DNA from: Ureibacillus xyleni | GTDB taxonomy: Bacteria > Bacillota > Bacilli > Bacillales_A > Planococcaceae | Assembly: GCF_900217795.1 (NCBI RefSeq) | Contig: NZ_OBMQ01000002.1 | Span: 299,025 to 363,024, forward strand | Length of the DNA: 64,000 bases | Reading direction: 5' to 3' | Shown here: positions 18,968-28,461 of the stretch, in pieces | Layout: the number at the start of each line of letters is the position of its first letter | Numbering within the stretch: position 1 is the first letter of the stretch | Notes under the pieces: model-generated | What the model was told of the DNA's origin: nothing | Database searches by the model: none | Seen by the model: the letters and a program-made list of their open reading frames with translations, nothing else | Program-made: the position numbers and the translations under genes

Positions 18968-19001
18968 ATGGCGTCAGGATCTGTCCTGAGGTCATTTTTT
19001 T
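18968..19001 (+). terminator. riboswitch-controlled terminator before thiT
   Basis: Stem ATGGCGTCAGGA/TCCTGAGGTCAT (one mismatch) with a T-run lies between the TPP aptamer and thiT. It is the expression platform of the switch. Confidence 0.85.
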
Positions 19002-19098
19002 GCTTTTAGTATGAACTATAAGCATAGGGAGAAACTATATAACGATTTCTATTCCTTCTCAAATGTTCTACATCGGAATAAAAGAGAGGAGACTTGTT

Positions 19099-19659
19099 AT
19101 GAACAAATCAAAATTACTAATGCTTGTGGAAATTGCTATCTTTGCAGCAATCGGTTTAGTATTAGACAAAATTTCTTTTTCACTTTGGGCACAAGGCGGT
19201 TCAATCAGCTTTGTAATGTTACCAATTTTAATCATCGCTGTTCGCTGGGGACTTTCTGCTGGACTAGTCACAGGGCTATTAGTAGGTATTTTACAAATGG
19301 CTTTAGGAGCGTATATTCTTCACTGGGCACAAGCATTACTCGACTATGTTGTAGCATTTACAGTAGTAGGCTTAGCAGGATTATTCCGTCACCAAATTCT
19401 TGAAGCAGCAAAAAACTTAAATAAGAAAAAAATTAGTTTATATATTATTATGGGCATTGTAGTTGGTGGGCTACTACGTTATGCTGCCCATTCAATCGCA
19501 GGTGCCGTTTTCTTTGCAGAGTACGCAGGCGATCAAAATGTTTGGGTATACACGCTCGTATATAATGGCTCTTATATGATTCCAGCTATTATTTTGACGG
19601 CAATTGTTGGTTCGTTCATTTTTACTTCTGCCCCACGTTTATTAAAATCAGCAATATAA
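19099..19659 (+). CDS. thiT: thiamine ECF transporter substrate-binding subunit ThiT
   Basis: A 186-residue membrane protein with about six transmembrane segments; the S-component that binds thiamine and works with the shared EcfAA'T module. Tryptophan/aromatic-rich segments (ISFSLWAQGGSIS, LHWAQALLDY, LRYAAHSIAGAVFF) match the thiamine-binding pocket of ThiT. The upstream TPP riboswitch confirms the substrate. ATG 19099 follows AGAGAGGAG at good spacing. Confidence 0.93.
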   Translation: MNKSKLLMLVEIAIFAAIGLVLDKISFSLWAQGGSISFVMLPILIIAVRWGLSAGLVTGLLVGILQMALGAYILHWAQALLDYVVAFTVVGLAGLFRHQILEAAKNLNKKKISLYIIMGIVVGGLLRYAAHSIAGAVFFAEYAGDQNVWVYTLVYNGSYMIPAIILTAIVGSFIFTSAPRLLKSAI

Positions 19660-19668
19660 AATTTTGAG

Positions 19669-19710
19669 AAAAGTCGATTTGTATTAATGCAAATTGGCTT
19701 TTTATTTTTT
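19669..19710 (+). terminator. rho-independent terminator
   Basis: Stem AAAAGTCGATTTG/CAAATTGGCTTTT followed by T-rich sequence after thiT. The remaining bases to 19962 hold no further gene or repeat that I can see, only the promoter region of the next gene. Confidence 0.85.
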
Positions 19711-19959
19711 ATTATTAAGATTTACTACTGTTTTTGAGGCACACTAAGGCTCGTGCCGCTCCAAACTCAAATGAACGACAAAATGCCCATGCAATTGTCG
19801 TAATAATGTAATAGAAAATCAGCAGAAAACAAAAAACCTTAGTTAGTTCCTCTTATCACTAACTTAATTATAAAATACACTTTGAAAACGGCAATGAACG
19901 AACAATACCTTGGGAATATGATATAGTATATAGAGAAATGATATAGGGAAGGATCGTAA

Positions 19960-20715
<756 letters not shown>

Positions 20716-20743
20716 ATATCCAGAAACCCTAATTACTCAAAAT

Positions 20744-20790
20744 AAAAAATCCTGTACGCTTTATCATTTTAAGCGCGCAGGATTTTTTTT
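20744..20790. terminator. bidirectional terminator
   Basis: AAAATCCTG...CGCTT pairs with AAGCG...CAGGATTTT around an AT loop, with A-run before and T-run after. It serves map and the convergent membrane gene whose stop lies inside it. Confidence 0.85.
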
Positions 20791-21495
20791 CATAAAAAAT
20801 ATGCCAACAACCATTACACCACTCAAGAAAAGTGCGGCAGTTGAAACTAATAATTCATCAAAGCCGTTTTCAATAGCAATACCAACGTAGCACCAAATAA
20901 AGACAATCGGAAAAATAATATCGTAATAGTGATAACGTAAATGTAGTGCAATAGCAGCACCGACTGTCATCACAATAACTGCCCATAAAGCATTACTTAA
21001 ACCAAAGCCTTCCCATCCGTTATATACTAATATGTAACAAAACTTTAAAATAAATAAGTAGGTTGACCAACTAAAATAAAGTGTAATTGGTATTCTTAAA
21101 TTTAACATTTCTTTTTTTAAAGGATATGTTAAATATAAAGCAAACATAATGATTAATTGAATGACAGATAAAATTAATGATTGCAAGAACCGTTCATGGT
21201 GCCAGCTGAAAAGAGAACTGATTTGGCATATTATTACGCATAAAAATAATATAGTTTGACGATTTGTTAAAGACTTTTCAGTAGTACGCAATGACCAATA
21301 TTTATTTGCCCATAGGAAAAGAATTATGAACACAATAAACCATAGGAAGTAAACGTAATTTGCAGGTGCAAATAAAATAGGTAAACGATTAAAAATGTCA
21401 ATTGTTGATTTCCCATTAAACTCTTGCCAATATGCATTAAAAGTAAAGAGCATAGCAGCAATTAGGGAACACGTGATGATGATTAATCGACTCAT
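20764..21495 (-). CDS. membrane protein, possibly TspO/MBR-like
   Basis: A 243-residue protein with about seven to eight hydrophobic helices. The N-terminal part (FNAYWQEFNGKST, then LFAPANYVYFLWFIVF) resembles the loop and FTPAGYVFSIWG-type segment of TspO/MBR tryptophan-rich sensory proteins, but the match is distant and the protein is longer than typical TspO. Ligand and role are unknown. AGGAGAGG precedes ATG. Not linked to a clear operon. Confidence 0.5.
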   Translation of the reverse strand: MSRLIIITCSLIAAMLFTFNAYWQEFNGKSTIDIFNRLPILFAPANYVYFLWFIVFIILFLWANKYWSLRTTEKSLTNRQTILFLCVIICQISSLFSWHHERFLQSLILSVIQLIIMFALYLTYPLKKEMLNLRIPITLYFSWSTYLFILKFCYILVYNGWEGFGLSNALWAVIVMTVGAAIALHLRYHYYDIIFPIVFIWCYVGIAIENGFDELLVSTAALFLSGVMVVGIFFMKKNPARLK

Positions 21496-21606
21496 ATATT
21501 CCTCTCCTCTCTATAAAATTATATACATATAAAATGTTTTGAACAACAAATACCAATAACATACAAATTTTTGTAAAATAAAAGAAACGAAAAAGGAGCA
21601 AATCTT

Positions 21607-22410
21607 ATGAAAACAATTGACCAACTTGATTTAAGTGCAACACTTGAGAAAAAGGAATATAAAAAGAAATTAAAGAAACTCCAATTTGAAATGTTAAATA
21701 TTCAACAGTTCTTATATAATAACAAAATTGGACTTATTCTTGCATTTGAAGGTATGGATGCAGCAGGCAAAGGTGGGGCGATTAAGCGTTTAACACAAAG
21801 ACTTGATCCAAGGGGAATTATTGTACATCCTATTTCTGCTCCTCAACAACATGAAAAAAGATATCATTATTTACATCGTTTTTGGCGTAAATTGCCTCAA
21901 CATGGCCAAATCGCGATATTTGATCGTTCTTGGTATGGTCGGGTTTTAGTAGAGAGAATAGAAGGGTTTGCTACGGAAGAAGAGTGGACAAGGGCATATG
22001 GCGAAATTAACTCCTTCGAAAAAACGTTAACCGATGAAAATTATATTATTATTAAATTTTGGATTCATGTAGATCAAGAAGAACAGCTGAATCGCTTTAA
22101 AGAACGTGAAACGAACCCTTATAAAATTTGGAAATTGACGGATGAGGATTGGCGCAACCGTGAGAAGTTTGAAGACTATATCGATTGTGCGAACGATATG
22201 TTTAAGTTAACGGATACAGATAATGCGCCTTGGAAATTAATTTCTGGAAATAATAAGCATTATGCGCGCATACAAGTATTAAAAGAAACGATTAAACAAA
22301 TTGAAAAGGAAGCTGACAAAAGAGGTTTAACTATCACATATACTGGTAAAGAAAATAATGAGAATATGAATAAACAACAAGAAATTGTCAACAATGGGGA
22401 AATTCAGTAA
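21607..22410 (+). CDS. polyphosphate kinase 2 family (PPK2)
   Basis: A 267-residue P-loop kinase that moves phosphate between polyphosphate and nucleotides. Walker A-type GMDAAGKGG, the PPK2 signature FDRSWYGRVLVERI, and the lid FKERETNPYKIWKL are all present. This is the single-domain form. Class (I, II or III, and so AMP/ADP preference) cannot be fixed by eye. The last 30 residues are Asn/Gln-rich and look disordered. AAAGGAGC precedes ATG. Confidence 0.9.
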   Translation: MKTIDQLDLSATLEKKEYKKKLKKLQFEMLNIQQFLYNNKIGLILAFEGMDAAGKGGAIKRLTQRLDPRGIIVHPISAPQQHEKRYHYLHRFWRKLPQHGQIAIFDRSWYGRVLVERIEGFATEEEWTRAYGEINSFEKTLTDENYIIIKFWIHVDQEEQLNRFKERETNPYKIWKLTDEDWRNREKFEDYIDCANDMFKLTDTDNAPWKLISGNNKHYARIQVLKETIKQIEKEADKRGLTITYTGKENNENMNKQQEIVNNGEIQ

Positions 22411-22451
22411 ACCTAGTAGTGATAAAATAATTAGAAGGGCATAGGGCTATT

Positions 22452-23051
22452 ATGGTAAAAAAAATTCTAAATTTATTACATAAAAAGGGTGATCATGTGG
22501 TAAGGCTAGAGGGGGAACGTTTGTTATTAAGAACTTTTATGGAGTCTGATGCACGTAGTTTAGCAGAACTTATGCGGAATAATAGGAAGTTCTGGGCAAT
22601 TCATGAACCAATGCATGAAGATGATTTTTACACAGAAGAAGCACAGTTCAAAAAGATTTTAGAAGGCATCCATTTGCTACGTGCAAATAGAGAATATTCT
22701 TTTGGTATTTACCCAAAAGGGAGTAACCACTTAATTGGTCATATATCGCTATACGCCATCAAAAGATTACCTTATAATAGTGCATTTATTGGCTACTCTG
22801 TAGATGAAAGGTATACAAGAAAAGGAATTGCTACAGAAGCAGTAAATGAAGTCGTTAAATTTGGGTTCAATGTAGTAAAATTACATCGAATTGAAGCCTA
22901 TGTGTCACCTAAAAATTATGGCTCTATCAAAGTACTAGAAAATGCTGATTTTGTTCGAGAAGGATTATTGAGGGAACTATTATATATTAATGGTTCATGG
23001 GAAGATCATTTTCTTTATTCATTATTACGTGAAGATTGCAGATCTTTATAA
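22452..23051 (+). CDS. GNAT-family N-acetyltransferase (RimJ/RimL type)
   Basis: A 199-residue acetyltransferase of the RimJ/RimL ribosomal-protein group. It has LEGERLLLRTF at the start of the domain, IGYSVDERYTRKGIATEAV as the acetyl-CoA loop, and VSPKNYGSIKVLENADFVREG, the usual substrate-proximal end. A 20-residue basic leader precedes the domain. ATG 22452 is used, though a GTG at 22497 just before the domain is possible. The target is unknown. Confidence 0.85.
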   Translation: MVKKILNLLHKKGDHVVRLEGERLLLRTFMESDARSLAELMRNNRKFWAIHEPMHEDDFYTEEAQFKKILEGIHLLRANREYSFGIYPKGSNHLIGHISLYAIKRLPYNSAFIGYSVDERYTRKGIATEAVNEVVKFGFNVVKLHRIEAYVSPKNYGSIKVLENADFVREGLLRELLYINGSWEDHFLYSLLREDCRSL

Positions 23052-23090
23052 AAAAACTGGTCTCTCTAAAGTGAGAGACCGGTTTTTTTA
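23051..23090. terminator. bidirectional terminator
   Basis: A near-perfect long stem AAAAACTGGTCTCTC/GAGAGACCGGTTTTT with a 6-nt loop lies between convergent genes. Confidence 0.9.
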
Positions 23091-23678
23091 CTATTCTGTA
23101 ATTTCAGATGATAAATAGGCGTTTCCGTCAGAAAGTAAATCAAGTTTTCCAGTGCCTGGGTCCATTACTAGGCCGTGTACTGGAGTTGATTTTGGCATAA
23201 GTGGATGATTACGGATAATTTCAACACTTTTTAAGACACTTGTTGAAACATCTCCAAATCCATGTAACCAATCAATTAAATCAACACCTGAATATTTCAC
23301 AATATTGATGATATCTTCGTTTACACCACGTTCAATCATATGATCAATCATTTTCTCAGGGTCAATTGCACTCATACCGCAATCATGGTGACCAATGACA
23401 TAAATTTCATCTGCACGTAATTCATACACTGCCACAAGTAAACTACGCATTACTGCTCCGAATGGGTGACTAACTTGGGCACCAGCACTTTTTACAATTT
23501 TTGCATCGCCATTGCGCATGTTCATTGCTTTCGGTAATAGCTCTACTAAGCGAGCATCCATACATGTTAAAATTACTATTTTTTTGTCAGGAAATTTTGA
23601 TGTTATATATGGTTCGTACTGTTTAAATTTCACAAAAGATTCGTTAAAACTTAAGATTTCGTTTAATGATGATTCCAT
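23091..23678 (-). CDS. beta-class carbonic anhydrase
   Basis: A 195-residue zinc enzyme that hydrates CO2. Zinc ligands are Cys39 and catalytic Asp41/Arg43 in LTCMDARL, then His97 and Cys100 in GHHDCGM. Length and the MRNGDAKIVKSAGAQ segment fit the small bacterial beta enzymes (B. subtilis YtiB-like). Cytosolic, with a good AAGGGG site before ATG. Transcribed alone, with another small minus-strand gene and terminator just upstream. Confidence 0.9.
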   Translation of the reverse strand: MESSLNEILSFNESFVKFKQYEPYITSKFPDKKIVILTCMDARLVELLPKAMNMRNGDAKIVKSAGAQVSHPFGAVMRSLLVAVYELRADEIYVIGHHDCGMSAIDPEKMIDHMIERGVNEDIINIVKYSGVDLIDWLHGFGDVSTSVLKSVEIIRNHPLMPKSTPVHGLVMDPGTGKLDLLSDGNAYLSSEITE

Positions 23679-23723
23679 AAATTATTTCAACCCCTTCTTA
23701 AACTATATTAAAACATTATATAC

Positions 23724-23767
23724 AAAAAATGTCGACAAGACTCGAGTATGAGTTTGCCGACATTTAA
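23724..23767 (-). terminator. minus-strand terminator of the 46-aa gene
   Basis: AAATGTCG pairs with CGACATTT, with further pairing inside and a T-run on the minus strand. It lies directly after the stop of the small gene at 23770. Confidence 0.75.
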
Positions 23768-23769
23768 AA

Positions 23770-23910
23770 TTATAGCTTTTGAGTTGGTTTTGGGTCAATT
23801 TTCACAGAAGAATGTGAATCTAATCCCATGCGTAAATATTGAATGAACATGTACACACTAAGGCATAAAAGTGATAAAAAACCAATAACTGTAGTTAAAA
23901 ATAAGCCCAT
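23770..23910 (-). CDS. 46-residue single-pass membrane protein
   Basis: A small gene: ATG at 23910 (minus), stop at 23770. The product begins MGLFLTTVIGFLSLLCLSVY, one N-terminal membrane helix, then a short hydrophilic tail ending DPKPTQKL. Support is a canonical GAAAGGAG ribosome site 9 bases upstream, a TATAAT-type -10 further up, and a terminator immediately after the stop. I do not recognise the family; tail features would suit a membrane-anchored regulator or subunit, but that is guesswork. Confidence 0.7.
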   Translation of the reverse strand: MGLFLTTVIGFLSLLCLSVYMFIQYLRMGLDSHSSVKIDPKPTQKL

Positions 23911-24235
23911 CTGTAAAGACTCCTTTCATATTTAAACAAGTGTCATTAACACCTATTATACTATATCTATTTTTTTAATTGTAGCCTAATTGGAAAATAA
24001 TCTTGTCAATATAAAGTAGGAATGTATTATGTTATTTATCATTAATATTCCCTACAGTTCACATTATAAATGAAAAACTATATTCGTTTCAATATAATCA
24101 TAATGTTATTTTTGGAAGGAAAAAGTAATTAATTTCATCGAAAATTAGCTAAAGTCTTTATATAATATAGTAAAATGTAAAAATAATTAATAGTTTGTCG
24201 AAAATAATAGTAGGAGAAAATTTGGAGGTACGTAT
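23911..24235. other. intergenic region between divergent small gene and motA
   Basis: 325 very AT-rich bases. They hold the minus-strand promoter of the 46-aa gene near 23958, an imperfect hairpin GTAGGAAT...ATTCCCTAC at about 24017-24056 without a T-run, and a probable motA promoter at 24138-24166. No further gene seen. Confidence 0.6.
24138..24166 (+). promoter_or_regulatory. probable motAB promoter
   Basis: TCGAAA (24138-24143), 17-bp spacer, perfect TATAAT (24161-24166). No sigma-D flagellar consensus (TAAA...GCCGATAT) was found, so motAB may be expressed from a vegetative promoter. Confidence 0.45.
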
Positions 24236-25039
24236 ATGGATATATCAACTATTGTCGGGGTTGTACTCGGTCTTATTGCCGTGTTTTTAGGGATGTTTAT
24301 TAAAGGTGCTGATATGGCTGTTTTAATTAACCCTGCAGCATTTTTAATCATTATTTTAGGTACTATCACTTCCGTTACGATTGGTTTCCCTATGAAAGAA
24401 CTAAAAAGGGTGCCAAAACTTTTTAAAATTGTTTTTACAGAAAGAAAGCTTACTAGTGATATTGAAATTATTAAAATGTTTTCAACTTGGGCAGATTTAG
24501 CGCGTCGTGAAGGATTACTTGCTCTAGAAGGGAAAGCGGCAGAAGTAGAAGACCCATTTTTAAAAAATGGATTAACTTTAGCTATTGATGGTCAAAACGC
24601 CGATTACATACGTGATGTATTAACTGAAGAAGTAGAAGCAATGGAAGCGCGTCACAATGTTGGTTCTCAAATCTTTTCGCAAGCAGGTACATATGCGCCA
24701 ACCTTAGGGGTACTTGGTGCGGTAGTTGGGCTTATGGCAGCCTTAAAGGATATGAATGATATTAATGCATTAGGACATGCGATTACTGCAGCATTCGTTG
24801 CAACATTACTTGGTATTTTTACAGGTTATGTGTTATGGCATCCATTCGCAAACAAATTAAAACGTAAATCAGCAGAAGAAGTAAATCAGAAAAATTTAAT
24901 GATTGAAGGAATTTTATCAGTATTAGAAGGGGAAGCACCACGCGTTATCGAACAAAAATTAGCCTCATATTTATCTATGGACGAGCGCCGTCAAATATTT
25001 AATGAAAGCGGGGCGGGTGGTCTTGGCAAAGAAAGCTAA
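24236..25039 (+). CDS. motA: flagellar stator protein MotA
   Basis: A 267-residue inner-membrane stator subunit with four transmembrane segments: two at the N-terminus and two around residues 150-205 (APTLGVLGAVVGL, ALLGIFTGYVLW-like). The cytoplasmic loop between carries the charged rotor-facing residues (ADLARREGLLALE). It couples proton or sodium flow to torque with MotB. TTTGGAGG precedes ATG. motB starts inside its 3' end. Confidence 0.94.
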   Translation: MDISTIVGVVLGLIAVFLGMFIKGADMAVLINPAAFLIIILGTITSVTIGFPMKELKRVPKLFKIVFTERKLTSDIEIIKMFSTWADLARREGLLALEGKAAEVEDPFLKNGLTLAIDGQNADYIRDVLTEEVEAMEARHNVGSQIFSQAGTYAPTLGVLGAVVGLMAALKDMNDINALGHAITAAFVATLLGIFTGYVLWHPFANKLKRKSAEEVNQKNLMIEGILSVLEGEAPRVIEQKLASYLSMDERRQIFNESGAGGLGKES

Positions 25040-25781
25040 AAAGAAAAAGCATGATGGACATATTGATGAGTCCTGGCTTTTACCTTATTCCGATTTAATG
25101 ACACTCTTACTAGCCCTATTTATTGTGTTGTTTGCATCAAGCTCGATTGATCAAGAAAAATTAAATAAAATGTCTGCAGTTTTTAATGAAATTTTTGATG
25201 GTGGTGCGGGCTTTATGGACCAGACTTCCATGCTAGAAAGCCCAACAGCGACAACACCTGGATTATCGGAAGAAGAAGCAGCATATATTCAAGATCAAAG
25301 AGAACTTCGAGCAATTCAAAACCGTGTTGACAACTTTATCGCTGTGAATGAACTTGAAGATACTTTTGAAACAAAAATGACAGAAGAAGGATTGTTAATT
25401 ACAATTCGCGATAGTATTTTATTTGACCCAGGTAAAGCAGATGTGAAAGCAGATTATTTAGCGATTGCTGACGAATTAGGGTCATTATTAAAAATGGATC
25501 CAGCGCGTTACATTGTGGTAACAGGACATACAGATAACGTTCCACAAAATGGAGGGGAATTTGCTTCAAACTGGGAGCTTTCTGTAATGCGTGCTGTAAA
25601 CATACTAGAGCTATTAGTTTCTAGTAATCCTGAACTAGATCCGAAGTATTTTAGCGCACAAGGTTATGGTGAATATTATCCAATCGCTTCAAATGAGACA
25701 GCAGAAGGAAGAGCACAAAACCGTCGAGTTGAAGTATTAATCCAACAATTAGTTGATGAAGTACAAACAAAAAGTGAATAA
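25023..25781 (+). CDS. motB: flagellar stator protein MotB
   Basis: A 252-residue partner of MotA. It has a basic N-terminus (AKKAKKKKHDG), one transmembrane helix with the ion-binding Asp in LLPYSDLMTLLLALF, and a C-terminal OmpA-like peptidoglycan-binding domain (VTGHTDNVPQ, GYGEYYPIA, RAQNRRVEV). The start is taken as TTG 25023, giving the same AKK-rich start as relatives and preceded by GGGCGGG. It overlaps motA by 17 bases. An in-frame ATG at 25002 would add an unusual leader. Confidence 0.93.
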   Translation: MAKKAKKKKHDGHIDESWLLPYSDLMTLLLALFIVLFASSSIDQEKLNKMSAVFNEIFDGGAGFMDQTSMLESPTATTPGLSEEEAAYIQDQRELRAIQNRVDNFIAVNELEDTFETKMTEEGLLITIRDSILFDPGKADVKADYLAIADELGSLLKMDPARYIVVTGHTDNVPQNGGEFASNWELSVMRAVNILELLVSSNPELDPKYFSAQGYGEYYPIASNETAEGRAQNRRVEVLIQQLVDEVQTKSE

Positions 25782-25788
25782 ATAGAAA

Positions 25789-25822
25789 AGAATGAGTGAA
25801 ACTAAAATCACTCATTTTTTTT
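25789..25822 (+). terminator. rho-independent terminator
   Basis: A 9-bp stem AATGAGTGA/TCACTCATT plus T-run after motB. Its T-run abuts the -35 of the psuK promoter. Confidence 0.9.
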
Positions 25823-25849
25823 GACTTTACGCAAACAAAAGTTTATACT
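25821..25849 (+). promoter_or_regulatory. sigma-A promoter of psuK-psuG
   Basis: TTGACT (25821-25826), 17-bp spacer, TATACT (25844-25849): near-consensus, and it needs repression to be controlled. A palindrome lies over the -10. Confidence 0.8.
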
Positions 25850-25864
25850 ATAAACAAATGTTTG
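25832..25864. promoter_or_regulatory. 33-bp palindromic operator over the psuK promoter
   Basis: A perfect GTTTATA-C-TATAAAC (25841-25855) covers the -10 and extends outward to CAAACA/TGTTTG arms, with 13 of 16 positions complementary about base 25848. A second palindrome, AACAAATGTTTGTT, lies at 25853-25866. The position suits repression of psuKG; the binding protein is unknown. Confidence 0.7.
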
Positions 25865-25879
25865 TTGGAGGTGATTTTG

Positions 25880-26968
25880 ATGAATGATAAAGAACAGCTT
25901 GTCCTTCAAACGATAAAGAAAAACCCGTATCTATCACAAAACGAAATGGCAAATCAATTAAATATGTCACGGCCAAATTTAGCGAATATTATTTCTGGTC
26001 TTATTAAAAAAGGTGAAATCATTGGCAGAGCTTATGTATTGCCTGAAGAAAATGAAATTATTGCAATCGGTGGTGCCAATGTTGATCGCAAATTCCATAT
26101 CGATGGCAAGGTCCAATACGGTACTTCAAACCCAGCAAATGTAACAGAAAGTGTGGGTGGAGTTGCTCGTAATATTGCTGAAAACTTAGGCAGATTAGGG
26201 AATGCTGTAAAACTCATTACAACATTCGGACAAGACCAAGATGCCAATACGATTCAACAAGTAAGTAATGGGTTTATTAACTTTGATTTATCAGAAAATT
26301 TACCTGACCGAAAAACAGGTTCTTATAATGCAATATTAGATACTTCTGGAGAGCTTGTCCTTGCAATGGCTGATATGGGGATTTATGATTTACTACTACC
26401 AAATTTGCTGATGAAACATGAAGCAGCAATCATCAACGCTAAATGTATCATTGTAGATTTAAATTGCCCGAAAGAAACATTACTATATTTGCAAAACATC
26501 GCAACGAAAAGAAATACTCCATTTATTATCGTTCCAGTTTCCTCACCTAAAATGAAAAATATGCCTAATGATTTAAAAGGTGTTACTTATTTTATTTGCA
26601 ATCGTGATGAAGGTGAAATGTACTTAAATATTAAGATTGAAAATGAAGATGATTGTAAAAATGCAATTCAACTTCTCCTTGAACAAGGTGCAGAAAATGT
26701 TGTTGTAACTTTAGGAAGTCAAGGGGTTATTGCAGGTAATAAAAATGCAACTAAACATTTTCCCGCTTTTAAAGTAAATAAAATTGAAGATGTGACAGGT
26801 GCAGGAGATGCATTTGTAAGTGCAGTGATTCATGGTGTATTACATGGGGAAGAATTCTTTGACTCAGTGCAATTTGGACTATACAATTCCGCGAAAACGT
26901 TAGAATCAGATAAGACTGTTAGACAAAATCTATCAATTAATGAATTAGAAAAATGGAGGAGTTTATAA
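25880..26968 (+). CDS. psuK: pseudouridine kinase with N-terminal helix-turn-helix (PfkB family)
   Basis: A 362-residue protein. Residues about 5-55 form a winged helix-turn-helix ([21 protein letters not shown] then [12 protein letters not shown]). The rest is a ribokinase/PfkB kinase with [25 protein letters not shown] and the catalytic/anion-hole [12 protein letters not shown]. It phosphorylates pseudouridine to the 5'-phosphate, which PsuG splits. ATG 25880 follows TTGGAGGTG. Its stop overlaps the psuG ATG (TAATG). The DNA-binding head suggests a kinase that may also control its own operon; that is inference. Confidence 0.88.
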   Translation: MNDKEQLVLQTIKKNPYLSQNEMANQLNMSRPNLANIISGLIKKGEIIGRAYVLPEENEIIAIGGANVDRKFHIDGKVQYGTSNPANVTESVGGVARNIAENLGRLGNAVKLITTFGQDQDANTIQQVSNGFINFDLSENLPDRKTGSYNAILDTSGELVLAMADMGIYDLLLPNLLMKHEAAIINAKCIIVDLNCPKETLLYLQNIATKRNTPFIIVPVSSPKMKNMPNDLKGVTYFICNRDEGEMYLNIKIENEDDCKNAIQLLLEQGAENVVVTLGSQGVIAGNKNATKHFPAFKVNKIEDVTGAGDAFVSAVIHGVLHGEEFFDSVQFGLYNSAKTLESDKTVRQNLSINELEKWRSL

Positions 26969-27882
26969 TGGAAAAATATTTATCATATTCAAAAGAAGTA
27001 TTAGAAGCAAAGGAAAAAGGATTACCAATCGTAGCTTTGGAATCAACTATTATTTCCCATGGAATGCCATATCCTCAAAATGTACAAACAGCTAGAGAAG
27101 TGGAAGATATTATTCGTAGTAAAGGAGCCGTTCCTGCAACGATTGCATTAATCGATGGGAAAATTAAAATAGGTCTTTCTGATGAAGAGTTAGAAATGTT
27201 CGGAAATGCTCAAGATGTGGCAAAAACTTCTCGACGCGATTTCGGATACCTTCTAGCATCGAAAAAATTAGGAGCGACTACAGTTGCTGCTACAATGATC
27301 GCTGCAGAATTAGCTGGAATTGAACTGTTCGTTACAGGTGGAATTGGTGGTGTACACCGTGGAGCAGAGCAAACGATGGATATTTCAGCAGACTTAGAAG
27401 AGCTTGCTGGAACAAACGTAGCAGTAGTATGTGCTGGGGCGAAATCAATTTTAGATCTTGGACTAACATTAGAATATTTAGAAACAAAAGGTGTACCAGT
27501 TGTTGGTTATGGTACAGATGTGTTACCTGCCTTTTATACGAGAGAAAGTGACTTCCGTTTAAACATTCGTGTCGATTCTCCTCAGGAAGTAGCAGACATG
27601 ATGCGTGCAAAATGGGATTTAGGACTTCGTGGTGGCGCAGTAATTGCAAACCCAATTCCAGAAGAAGATGCAATGGAAGCAAGCTTTATTAATGGTATTA
27701 TTGAGACAGCATTAAAAGAAGCAGAACAAAATGGTATCAAAGGTAAAGATGTAACACCATTTATGCTTGGAAAAGTAAAAGAGTTAACAGAAGGAAAATC
27801 TCTTGAAGCAAACATCGCCCTTGTAAAAAATAACGCAAGAATTGGGGCAGAAATTGCAATCGCGCTTAATCAAAATAAATAA
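26968..27882 (+). CDS. psuG: pseudouridine-5'-phosphate glycosidase
   Basis: A 304-residue enzyme that cleaves pseudouridine 5'-phosphate to uracil and ribose 5-phosphate, a carbon-carbon glycosidic bond. Family signatures are [16 protein letters not shown], the substrate/Mn segment [28 protein letters not shown], and the late [13 protein letters not shown]. Overlaps psuK by one base, giving a two-gene pseudouridine salvage unit. Confidence 0.95.
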   Translation: MEKYLSYSKEVLEAKEKGLPIVALESTIISHGMPYPQNVQTAREVEDIIRSKGAVPATIALIDGKIKIGLSDEELEMFGNAQDVAKTSRRDFGYLLASKKLGATTVAATMIAAELAGIELFVTGGIGGVHRGAEQTMDISADLEELAGTNVAVVCAGAKSILDLGLTLEYLETKGVPVVGYGTDVLPAFYTRESDFRLNIRVDSPQEVADMMRAKWDLGLRGGAVIANPIPEEDAMEASFINGIIETALKEAEQNGIKGKDVTPFMLGKVKELTEGKSLEANIALVKNNARIGAEIAIALNQNK

Positions 27883-27889
27883 TAAAATG

Positions 27890-27922
27890 AAAACCCATTG
27901 ATGACTCATCAATGGGTTTTTA
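27890..27922 (+). terminator. rho-independent terminator
   Basis: Stem AAAACCCATTGATGA/TCATCAATGGGTTTT plus T's after psuG. Confidence 0.9.
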
Positions 27923-27933
27923 AATGGAATAAT

Positions 27934-28027
27934 CGCACATAAATTTGGGATAAACGCACATAAACACGTTCAAACCGCACATAAATTCAAAAAAACCGCA
28001 CATAAACGCGTTCAAACCGCACATAAA
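27934..28027. repeat. five CGCACATAAA motifs at exact 21-bp period
   Basis: CGCACATAAA starts at 27934, 27955, 27976, 27997 and 28018, always 21 bp apart. Gaps vary, but three of the four contain TTCAAA(A)-type ends just before the next motif. It sits between the psuG terminator and the convergent yfkK. There are no unique spacers of CRISPR size. Confidence 0.9.
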
Positions 28028-28041
28028 ACGGTATTAAATCT

Positions 28042-28263
28042 TTATTTACGCAAAGCTCCAAGCTCTGAAACGATTGCTTGCATCTCACTTGGGCTAAAAG
28101 TGTTACGTTTCATTACCATCTCATATAGGTACACTAAATCTTCGTAGCTATCTTCTGAAAAATGTTCAGATTTCATTGCATCCACATTTACCATTCGAAG
28201 TTTTTCTTTAATTTGGTCAATCATATACACAACATTGTCTTGGGTTGGTTTCGTTAAATCCAC
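28042..28263 (-). CDS. yfkK: UPF0435/DUF1128 protein YfkK
   Basis: A 73-residue cytosolic helical protein. The pattern DLTKPTQDNVVYMIDQIKEKLRMVN...YEDLVYLYEMVMKR...FSPSEMQAI aligns along its whole length with B. subtilis YfkK, function unknown. Start is GTG at 28263 (minus), 6 bases after AAAGGTGG and matching the family MDL start; an upstream ATG overlaps the ribosome site. Confidence 0.85.
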   Translation of the reverse strand: MDLTKPTQDNVVYMIDQIKEKLRMVNVDAMKSEHFSEDSYEDLVYLYEMVMKRNTFSPSEMQAIVSELGALRK

Positions 28264-28461
28264 TATATGTCCACCTTTCAAACTGTAAATTAACCCTCAT
28301 TTAACGGGCTGGAAAACTCAATAAATACAAACTAGCTTAATCATTTCACTACAAGTACCCCATGTCAACTCAAAAATGTATCGTTACTTTAAAAAGAAAC
28401 CAATATTCTATAGAATGATAGTAAGAAGAAAATTTATCCAATAATGTAGGGAGGAACAAAG

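Noticed and set aside
24138..24235. Sigma-D flagellar promoter before motA
   Set aside because: No TAAA-N13-16-GCCGATAT pattern could be found; a sigma-A-like TATAAT is present instead.
27332..27682. 116-codon minus-strand frame inside psuG
   Set aside because: Fully antisense to a conserved enzyme with no ribosome site; typical shadow frame.
27934..28027. CRISPR-like short repeat array
   Set aside because: Motif and gap total 21 bp, too short for repeat plus spacer, and no cas genes are nearby.
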